In this document: piece after piece, positions 1 through 7,500 of the stretch
How positions within the stretch are numbered: the first letter of the stretch is position 1
How the letters are laid out: each line of letters starts with the position of its first letter
Source of the DNA: Casp-actino8 sp044355095
Lineage (GTDB): Bacteria > Actinomycetota > Acidimicrobiia > Acidimicrobiales > Ilumatobacteraceae
Length of the DNA stretch: 27,159 bases
Assembly: GCA_044355095.1 (NCBI GenBank)
Contig: JBIKYT010000028.1
Span: 1-27,159, forward strand
Reading direction: 5' to 3'
The notes under the pieces: generated by a model
Told to the model about the DNA's origin: nothing
The model's database searches: none
Seen by the model: the letters and a program-made list of their open reading frames with translations, nothing else
Made by a program: the position numbers and the translations under genes

Positions 1-1
1 T

Positions 2-1282
2 AATGGAACCGGGGTTTCTTTCCCTCCCGGCTACACATTCGTACCGACCGAGAATGTCACTCTCTACGCGCAATATGGCCCAGCTCCCACCCCACCGGCC
101 GCTGATAACGAGACATCATCGGGCCTTGTTGATGTGAATCAGATCATCAAAGTTTTAGAGGGCGACACTGCAGGAACAGGGGCATTTCTTAACCCGAGTT
201 CAATTCGATTTTGTGCAACTGGAACGCCCGATGTCAGTTGCACTTCCAACTCATTGCTCGTCACGGGTCAGGGTGAATACACGGTAGATCCGCAAACAGG
301 AGTCGTGACATTCAATCCCGAGCCAACGTTCACAGGGACGGCCACACCGATCAAATATGTGGTGGCAGATTCGACTGGGCAGATTGCTGCAGCGACGATT
401 GCGGTCACAGTTGTGGCCCCACCAAGTCCCACCTATCAACTGTCATACAACCTTGGTGGCGGCACCGGAACAACACCCACAACCGTCACCGGCCTCAACC
501 AAGGCGACACCACCGCCCTCGCAAACGACAGCGGGTTCACAAAAACCGGTTACACATTCACCGGATGGAACTGCGACAACTCCATCGGCGCTCAGGCCGC
601 AGGATCAACAGCAACACAACCAGCAGCAAACGTCATATGCACCGCCCAATGGACCGCCGTCGTGACCCCACCAAGTCTCACCTATCAACTGTCATACAAC
701 CTTGGTGGCGGAACCGGAACAACACCAACAACAGTCACTGATCTCAACCAAAATGACATCACCGCCCTCGCAGACGACAGCGGGTTCTCAAAAACTGGTT
801 TTACATTCGCAGGTTGGAACTGCGACAACTCAATTGGCAATAAAGTAGCAGGGTCAACAGCAACACAACCAGCAGCAAACGTCATATGCACCGCCCAATG
901 GACCGCAGTCGTTCCAGCCGCCACCTATCAACTGTCATACAACCTTGGAGGCGGAACCGGAACAACACCTTCAACAGTGACTGGCCTGAACCAAGGCAAC
1001 ACCACCACCATCGCAACTGGAACTGGGCTTACAAAAACCGGTTTCACATTCGCAGGTTGGAACTGTGACAACTCAATTGGTGCAAAAGCTGCAGGGTCAA
1101 CAGCAACGCAACCAGCAGCAAACGTCGTTTGCACAGCACGTTGGACCGCCGTCGCTCCTTCAATTTCTTTACCAACTACCGGAGTCGACGCCAATCTCAC
1201 TCTCCAAATCGCCATATTGGCGCTAATGATCGGATTTGTGTGGCTCCTCGTAAGTCATGGTGTTCAGCGACGCCGGTTCTGA
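2..1282 (+). CDS. C-terminal part of sortase-anchored surface protein (CshA-like and InlB/Flg_new repeats, LPTTG)
   Basis: The reading frame is open to the left edge, so the gene is 5'-truncated. The first visible residues (about 2-85) resemble the end of one more InlB-type repeat (ending TLYAQY). Next comes a segment (about 134-415) resembling a CshA-type fibril repeat, with motifs like VTFNPEPTFTGT and KYVVADSTGQ. Three tandem copies of an about 80-residue Listeria-Bacteroides/InlB B-type repeat follow, starting at 431, 680 and 923. Each opens with TYQLSYNLGGGTGTTP and carries GWNCDNSIG and a terminal CTAQW or CTARW. The protein ends with LPTTG (codons 1169-1183), a hydrophobic stretch and a QRRRF tail, the classic tripartite sortase sorting signal. 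It is expected to be covalently wall-anchored and to act in adhesion or as a surface stalk; the ligand is unknown. No sortase gene is in the window. The family call is by motif recognition only. Confidence 0.85.
   Translation, partial: NGTGVSFPPGYTFVPTENVTLYAQYGPAPTPPAADNETSSGLVDVNQIIKVLEGDTAGTGAFLNPSSIRFCATGTPDVSCTSNSLLVTGQGEYTVDPQTGVVTFNPEPTFTGTATPIKYVVADSTGQIAAATIAVTVVAPPSPTYQLSYNLGGGTGTTPTTVTGLNQGDTTALANDSGFTKTGYTFTGWNCDNSIGAQAAGSTATQPAANVICTAQWTAVVTPPSLTYQLSYNLGGGTGTTPTTVTDLNQNDITALADDSGFSKTGFTFAGWNCDNSIGNKVAGSTATQPAANVICTAQWTAVVPAATYQLSYNLGGGTGTTPSTVTGLNQGNTTTIATGTGLTKTGFTFAGWNCDNSIGAKAAGSTATQPAANVVCTARWTAVAPSISLPTTGVDANLTLQIAILALMIGFVWLLVSHGVQRRRF
431..1155 (+). repeat. Three tandem in-gene repeats, 243-249 bp each
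   Basis: The string acctatcaactgtcatac recurs at 431, 680 and 923, giving periods of 249 and 243 bp. Much of each unit is conserved at the DNA level, including the run encoding STATQPAANV. The units encode the InlB-type repeats of the wall-anchored protein. The DNA-level similarity suggests recent duplication or homogenisation. Confidence 0.85.
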
Positions 1283-1664
1283 AGAAGAAGCATTTTTCTG
1301 TCGTCTCGATCAGCGTTCCAAAAAACGCCATTTCGCGTTCCAGATGTTTACACAAAGCGCAATCACGATCGTACTGCGCATACGTGCGCATCTCCAATGC
1401 CTCGGAACGGTGAGTGTTCTGAAGAGACATAACACGATTCAGCAACACTGATTCCCAGGACTCGACTTCAAAAAGCGTGTGAAAACCGTGTTTAGACCGT
1501 GTGAAAACCGCCCAAACCCACAACCGCAAACACTTACATCTCAAGGGCTAAACCTATTTCACTAACACCCCACCAATAACGCCATGTCCATGTCGAACTC
1601 CTGCTGGACCTGAGTGACGTGCACATGGCGCCCGACGAACTCATCGAAAACTTCAGAATATTTC
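1283..1664. other. Intergenic region with a 13-bp direct repeat; no convincing gene
   Basis: This is the stretch between the anchored surface protein and the fur promoter. It holds two exact copies of cgtgtgaaaaccg (1476-1488 and 1498-1510), 22 bp apart, so roughly two helical turns. A minus-strand reading frame (ATG at 1430, stop at 1197, 77 aa) has a fairly protein-like composition but overlaps the upstream gene's 3' end and has no recognisable family. A short plus-strand frame from 1580 to the stop near 1670, without a usable start codon, could be a gene remnant. No RNA gene is seen. Confidence 0.4.
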
Positions 1665-1711
1665 TTTGATCAAAATTTGGATTATGTCCAAAGTTTGATA
1701 TAGTCAAATTC
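1665..1711 (+). promoter_or_regulatory. furA promoter with three stacked inverted repeats (probable Fur-family operator)
   Basis: Three AT-rich inverted repeats lie side by side: TTTGATCAAA (1665-1674), TTTGGA-N5-TCCAAA (1676-1692) and TTTGA-N5-TCAAA (1694-1708). The third contains a good -10 hexamer, TATAGT (1699-1704). Seventeen bp upstream, TTTGGA (1676-1681) can serve as a weak -35. The GTG of furA begins 7 nt after the -10, as expected for a leaderless transcript. The dyads therefore cover both promoter elements. This fits autorepression by the FurA protein encoded directly downstream, as known for actinobacterial furA-katG operons. The binding itself is inferred. Confidence 0.7.
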
Positions 1712-2179
1712 GTGCGAGAAACCTACAAAGATCGACTGAAGGCTCACGGACTCAATGTGACTGCCCAACGGCTCACCGTTTTACAAACAATTAGCGACTT
1801 CCCCCACATCACCGCCGAACAGGCAACGGAGATAGCTCGCAATCATCTCGGAAGCATTTCCCGTCAGTCGGTGTACGACACGCTCAACACGCTTGTCGAA
1901 AAAGGACTTGCCCGTCGCATTCAACCCATTGACTCCCCTGCGCTATTCGAAGATCGCGTCGGTGACAACCATCATCACCTCGTCTGCAGAACCTGCGATG
2001 TTGTTGTTGACGTGGACTGCGCAGTGGGTTTGCGTCCCTGCTTAGAAGCCTCAGACAACAACAACTTCATCATCGATGAAGCAGAGGTGACCTACTGGGG
2101 CCTATGCCCCAAATGCCAACCAAAAAACTCAAGTGTTCAAACAACAACAACAACAACAAAACGAAAGGCAAGATCATGA
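1712..2179 (+). CDS. furA: Fur-family peroxide/iron-responsive repressor (FurA)
   Basis: 155 aa, the usual length for the family. The N-terminal half is the winged-helix DNA-binding domain (AQRLTVLQTI, SRQSVYDTLNTL). The C-terminal half carries the metal-binding signature: DNHHHLVCRTC with the His cluster and first CxxC, then CPKC as second CxxC, so a structural zinc site looks intact. It sits directly upstream of katG with a 4-bp ATGA overlap, the arrangement of the mycobacterial and Streptomyces FurA/CatR-KatG operons, where the protein represses the operon and is released on oxidation. The GTG at 1712 is chosen because it lies 7 nt after the -10 hexamer with no room for a ribosome binding site. 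The C-terminus ends in an odd poly-threonine run (six ACA codons, 2141-2158) followed by KRKARS, probably an unstructured tail. Confidence 0.93.
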   Translation: MRETYKDRLKAHGLNVTAQRLTVLQTISDFPHITAEQATEIARNHLGSISRQSVYDTLNTLVEKGLARRIQPIDSPALFEDRVGDNHHHLVCRTCDVVVDVDCAVGLRPCLEASDNNNFIIDEAEVTYWGLCPKCQPKNSSVQTTTTTTKRKARS

Positions 2180-4344
2180 GTGATTCAACAAGCGCTTGCC
2201 CATTTAGCGGCGGCGTAACGACTGCGCACGACATGGGAACCACCAACTCCAAATGGTGGCCAAACCAACTCAATGTCAAGGTGTTACACAACAATCCAAA
2301 GGTTGGCGATCCGATGGATGCCAATTTCGACTACGCAAAAGAATTTGCCTCGCTTGACCTCGACGCTGTGGTGCAAGATCTCACAACGCTGATGACCGAC
2401 TCACAAGATTGGTGGCCCGCTGACTACGGCCATTACGGACCATTCTTCATTCGTATGGCATGGCACTCTGCGGGCACATACCGAATCCAAGACGGTCGCG
2501 GCGGCGGCGGAACGGGCATGCAGCGCTTTGCCCCAATCAACTCGTGGCCGGACAACGTCAACCTTGACAAGGCCCGTCGCTTGTTGTGGCCGGTGAAGCA
2601 AAAGTACGGCAACAAATTGTCGTGGGCAGACTTACTGATTCTTGCGGGCAACGTTGCGCTCGATTCAATGGGTTTCAAAACCTTCGGCTTTGCAGGTGGA
2701 CGTGCCGATGTCTACGAACCAGATGAAACATATTGGGGTGCAGAATCAACTTGGCTTGGAGATGAGCGCTACAAGGGCGACCGTCAACTCGACAACCCAC
2801 TCGCTGCAGTGCAGATGGGTTTGATCTACGTCAACCCAGAAGGTCCGAATGGCAACCCAGATCCTGTGCTTTCAGCACGTGACGTGCGCGAGACATTTCT
2901 TCGCATGGCAATGAACGATGAAGAAACCGTCGCTCTCGTCGCCGGTGGTCACACGTTTGGTAAAAACCATGGTGCGGGAGACCCCGGCAAGTTTGTGGGC
3001 TCAGAACCAGAAGCTGCACCGATTCAAGCAATGGGCTTAGGTTGGATCAACTCAATGGGGTCAGGAAAGGGTGTCGACACCATCTCTAGCGGCATCGAAG
3101 GAGCATGGACAACGAACCCAGTTAAATGGGACAACGACTATTTCAAGATCCTTCTTGAAAACGACTGGGAATTGACCACAAGCCCAGCCGGTGCAAAGCA
3201 GTGGATTCCAAAGGGTGGCGCAATGGCGGGAAGTGTGCCAGATGCTCACGATCCATCACGAAGCCATGCTCCGGTGATGACCACGGCAGACTTGGCGCTG
3301 AAGTTTGATCCGGAATACCTGAAGATCTCGAAAGACTTCTACGCTAATCCAGACAAGTTCGCCGATGCATTTGCTCGTGCATGGTTCAAACTGACCCACC
3401 GCGACATGGGGCCAAAGTCTCGCTACGTCGGAAAACTTGTCCCAAAGGAAGAACTCATTTGGCAGGATCCAGTTCCGGCTCCAACAAAGTCTCCTTCGGC
3501 TTCAGACGTTGAATCTGCAAAGACCAAGATCCTTGGTTCAGGCCTCAGCGTGTCGGAGCTTGTTGCAACCGCATGGGCTTCGGCATCGACATACCGCAAC
3601 ACGGACAAGCGCGGTGGCGCAAACGGTGCACGAGTTCGTTTATTGCCACAAAAGAACTGGGAAGCAAACAACCCATCGCAACTTGCAACCGCACTTAGCG
3701 TCTACGAAAAACTCAGCGCAGAGACCGGCATGTCAATTGCCGACCTGATTGTGCTGGGCGGAAACGTTGGTGTTGAAAAGGCCGCACAAGATGCCGGTGT
3801 GAAGGTCAGTGTTCCGTTTAGCCCAGGTCGTGGTGACGCAACCCAAGAACAGACCGACGTTGAGTCTTTTGCAGTGCTTGAGCCAACATTTGATGGCTTC
3901 CGCAACTTCCTCAAGCCAGGTCATGCCCACCCAACTGAACAACTATTGCTCGAAAAAGCAAACATGCTGGGACTGTCGGCCCCAGAAATGACCGTCTTGG
4001 TTGGAGGCTTGCGAGTTCTTGGCGCAAATCACAATCAATCATCGGCTGGTGTCTTCACCAAGCGGGCAGGAACATTGACAAATGATTTCTTCATCAATGT
4101 TCTTGACGTCAACACCGAGTGGAAGCCAACGGACAAAGACGAAGAGACCTTTGAAGGTCGCAACCGCAAGTCGGGCGAAGTGGTTTGGACCGCCACTCGC
4201 AATGACTTAATCTTCGGATCGAACTCGCAATTGCGATCTTTGGCAGAGGTGTACGCACAGAACGACAACGCTGGCAAGTTTGTCAGCGATTTCGTCAAGG
4301 CATGGACCAAAGTCATGAACAATGATCGGTTCGACCTCAAGTAA
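2176..4344 (+). CDS. katG: Catalase-peroxidase KatG
   Basis: 722 aa from the ATG at 2176, typical for this bifunctional haem enzyme, which removes hydrogen peroxide by catalase and peroxidase chemistry. All key residues can be placed: distal Arg93, Trp96 and His97 (MAWHSAGTYR), and proximal haem ligand His259 (GGHTFGKNHGAG). Tyr218 and Met244, with Trp96, form the Met-Tyr-Trp adduct needed for catalase activity. Their spacings (122, 26 and 15 residues) match those of M. tuberculosis KatG (W107, Y229, M255, H270). Ser304 corresponds to the isoniazid-related Ser315. The proximal motif reads KNHGAG where KTHGAG is commoner. The C-terminal pseudo-peroxidase half is complete, ending in FDLK. An upstream in-frame ATG at 2104 lies inside furA. 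The 2176 start fits the family N-terminus, has AAAGG (about 2164-2168) as ribosome binding site, and overlaps the furA stop. Confidence 0.97.
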   Translation: MSDSTSACPFSGGVTTAHDMGTTNSKWWPNQLNVKVLHNNPKVGDPMDANFDYAKEFASLDLDAVVQDLTTLMTDSQDWWPADYGHYGPFFIRMAWHSAGTYRIQDGRGGGGTGMQRFAPINSWPDNVNLDKARRLLWPVKQKYGNKLSWADLLILAGNVALDSMGFKTFGFAGGRADVYEPDETYWGAESTWLGDERYKGDRQLDNPLAAVQMGLIYVNPEGPNGNPDPVLSARDVRETFLRMAMNDEETVALVAGGHTFGKNHGAGDPGKFVGSEPEAAPIQAMGLGWINSMGSGKGVDTISSGIEGAWTTNPVKWDNDYFKILLENDWELTTSPAGAKQWIPKGGAMAGSVPDAHDPSRSHAPVMTTADLALKFDPEYLKISKDFYANPDKFADAFARAWFKLTHRDMGPKSRYVGKLVPKEELIWQDPVPAPTKSPSASDVESAKTKILGSGLSVSELVATAWASASTYRNTDKRGGANGARVRLLPQKNWEANNPSQLATALSVYEKLSAETGMSIADLIVLGGNVGVEKAAQDAGVKVSVPFSPGRGDATQEQTDVESFAVLEPTFDGFRNFLKPGHAHPTEQLLLEKANMLGLSAPEMTVLVGGLRVLGANHNQSSAGVFTKRAGTLTNDFFINVLDVNTEWKPTDKDEETFEGRNRKSGEVVWTATRNDLIFGSNSQLRSLAEVYAQNDNAGKFVSDFVKAWTKVMNNDRFDLK

Positions 4345-4358
4345 TTGAAACCGTTTTC

Positions 4359-4395
4359 AAGGCCCTGCAGAACTTAGTTCTGCAGGGCCTTTTTG
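4359..4395 (+). terminator. Rho-independent terminator of furA-katG
   Basis: A perfect 15-bp stem (4359-4373 with 4377-4391), a 3-nt TTA loop and a T run ending at 4395 lie 15 bp after the katG stop. This closes the furA-katG operon. Confidence 0.95.
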
Positions 4396-4446
4396 CGTTA
4401 TTGACGAGCCTGCGCGTCGCAGTGATTAGGAAAGCAGAGTCCACCA

Positions 4447-4474
4447 GGGTTCGATTCCCCCCCCTGCTCCACCA
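4447..4474 (+). other. tRNA/tmRNA 3'-end-like relic (site A)
   Basis: The sequence reads like the T-arm and acceptor end of a tRNA or tmRNA: GGG, a TTCGATT loop, a C run, then TGCTCC-A-CCA with an encoded CCA. No D-arm, anticodon arm or matching 5' acceptor strand can be found in the 90 bp upstream, which is the katG terminator. Only three T-stem pairs form, so it is not a functional RNA. It shares 16 nt (GGGTTCGATTCCCCCC) plus GCTCCAC with the tmRNA-like 3' end at 11891-11925, in the same orientation. Such fragments are often left by integrative elements that use tRNA or tmRNA 3' ends as attachment sites; that origin is inferred. Confidence 0.5.
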
Positions 4475-4587
4475 ACAACGCTGTGCAAACAAACTCAACA
4501 ATTCATTTAATAGCAACTCTGCTCACTGATCACACCAAATTTTCAACTACACAAAAAATGTCTCTATTGCCGCTTGTTTATGTTGAA

Positions 4588-7500
4588 CTAGTGCAAACAA
4601 AGTCGATGCGGCCGACGGCGAGCAAACAGAACGATCAACACACCAAACAGCGTCAAGAGAAAAGCAACGAGGACCATAACCAACGAAGAAGTGCCCGTGG
4701 TTGGCATCGTCCGCGACTCGGGTACTACAACAATCGGTTCATGGAATCCGAAGTCGAGTGTGAGATCACTCGCACCATCCGTATCGAGGTTCGCCGAAGT
4801 GGTCGTGCCAGTCGACGAATCCATCTCACGATCTGAACCAACTAGGGCCGTTGTAGAGACATAACCCGACGGCGCAGTGACCGACACCTTGTATGACCCA
4901 ACAGGAAGATTTGCAAACAAATAGTTACCATTCGCATCAGTTGTCGTGGTCGTCACCGCGTTACCAAACACATCAGTCACCGCACTGCCATCAGCCTTCG
5001 TAATCGACAACGTCACACCAGCAATACCTGGCTCGCTGGCATCTTGGACACCATCACGATCAGTATCGAACCACACCAAGTTTCCAACCGACACTTTTGG
5101 CAATACAAATCCGAAATCGAGCGTGAGATCACTCGCACCATCTGTGGTCAGGCTTACCGACGTGGCCGTGCCAGTTGATGAATCCATCGCACGATCTGAA
5201 CCAGCTAGCGCCGTTGTAGCGACATAACCAGTCGGCGCTGCGACATTCACCTTGTATGAACCCACAGGAAGACTTGCAAACAAATAGTTACCATTCGCAT
5301 CAGTTGTCGTGGTCGTCACCGCGTTACCAAACACATCGGTCACCGCACTGCCATCAGCCTTCGTAATCGACATCGTCACGCCAGCAATACCCGACTCACC
5401 AACATCTTGAACACCATCACGATCAGTATCAATCCACACCAAATTTCCAACTGACACCACCGGCGCGAAGAAACCGAAATCGAGAGTCACATCCGATGCT
5501 CCGTTTGATGTCAGGTTTGTCGACGTTGCAGTGCCAGTTGATGAATCTGTTGCTGTTGTTCCAGCCCCAGCAACAGTCGCCGTATACCCCGTCGGCTCAA
5601 CGACATTCACCTTGTATGACCCAACAGGAAGATTTGCAAACACATAGTTGCCCGATGCATCGGTCGTTGTGGTCATCACCGGGTTACCAAACACATCAGT
5701 CACCGCGCCGCCATCAGCCTTCATAATCGACATCGTCACACCAGCAAGACCTGGCTCCCCAACATCTTGCACCCCATCACGATCAGTATCGAACCACACC
5801 AATCTTCCGACCGACACCGACGGAACAACAAAACCAAAATCGAGCGTGAGATCACTCGCACCATTTGTGGTCAGGCTCGCCGATGTTGCCGTGCCAGTTG
5901 AAGAATCCACCGCACGATCCGAACCAGCTGACACCGTCGTAGAGACATAACCCGACGGCGCAGTGACCGACACCTTGTATGACCCAACAGGAAGATTTGC
6001 AAACAAATAGTTACCATTCGCATCAGTTGTCGTGGTCGTCACGGCGTTACCAAACACATCAGTCACCGCACTGCCATCAGCCTTCGTAATCGACATCGTC
6101 ACACCAGCAAGACCTAGCTCACCGACATCTTGCACCCCATCACGATCAGTATCAATCCACACCAAATTTCCGACCGACACCGACGGAACAACAAAACCAA
6201 AATCGAGCGTAACATCCGATGCCCCGTCCGTAGCGAGGTTCGTCGATGTCACCGTGCCAGTTGATGAATCCACTGCCGGATCCGAACCAGCTGACGCCGA
6301 TGTAGGGACATAACCCGACGGGGTTACTGCCGTCACTTTGTATGAACCCAGAGGCAAATTAGCAAACACATAGTTACCGTTCGCGTTCGTTGTCGTGGTC
6401 GTCACGGCGTTACCAAACACATCGGTCACCGCACTGCCATCAGCCTTCGTAATCGACATCGTCACACCAGCAAGACCCAACTCGCCGCTATCTTGCACAC
6501 CATCACGATCAGTATCAATCCACACCAAGTTTCCAACCGACACCACCGATGCGTAGAAACCGAAATCGAGCGTCAGATCACTCGTACCATCGGCGGTCAG
6601 GCTCGCCGATGTTGCTGTGCCAGTTGATGAATCCACCGCCGGATCCGACCCCACTGACGCCGATGTGGAGACATAACCGGATGGCGTCACCACACTCACT
6701 TTGTACGAACCTGGAGGCAGGTTCTCGAAAAGATATTGGCCCGATCCGTTGGTAGTCGTGGTCGTCACTGCGTTGCCAAACACGTCGGTCACCGCACTGC
6801 CGTCTGCCTTTGTGATCGAAATCGTCAGACCAGCAAGACCTGGCTCACCGCCATCTTGAATACCATCACGATCGGTGTCAAACCATACAAAATCACCGAC
6901 ACCAACTTTTGGCAGACGGAATCCGAAATCGAGTGTGAGATCACTCGTGCCATCGGCGGTCAGGCTCGCCGATGTGGCCGTGCCAGTCGACGAATCCACC
7001 GCAGGATCCGACCCCACTGACGCCGATGTAGAGACATAACCCGATGGGGTCGCTGCCGTCACTTTGTATGAACCCGGAGGCAAATTAGCAAACACATAGT
7101 TACCGTTCGCATCAGTGGTCGTGGTCGTCACCGAGTTGCCAAACACATCAGTTACCGCACTGCCATCAGCCTTCGTAATCGACATCGTCACACCAGCAAG
7201 ACCCAGCTCACCAACATCTTGAACACCATCAACATCGGTATCAATCCACACCAAGTTTCCAACCGACACCGACGGAACAACAAAACCAAAATCGAGCGTG
7301 AGATCACTCGCGCCATCTGTGGTCAGGTTTGCCGACGTCGCATTGCCGGTTGATGAATCCACCGCGCGATCCGAACCCACTGACGCAGTCGTTGAGACAT
7401 AACCCGACGGCGTCATCGCCGTCACCTTGTATGACCCAACTGGAAGATTCGCAAAAAGATAGTTACCCGATGCGTCGGTCGTTGTGGTCGTCACCGGGTT

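Noticed and set aside
2141..2158. ACA microsatellite as a phase-variation tract
   Set aside because: It is a trinucleotide run inside furA, so slippage would not change the frame; it only lengthens a Thr tail.
2104..2175. Longer KatG start at 2104
   Set aside because: It lies inside furA, encodes an Asn run from the ACA repeat, and the ATG at 2176 has a ribosome binding site and fits the family N-terminus.
4382..4474. A possible tRNA-Gly (GCAGGG pairing with CCCTGC before TCCA)
   Set aside because: The 5' strand is the katG terminator, the molecule would be about 90 nt with no D-arm or anticodon arm, and the T-stem has two mismatches.
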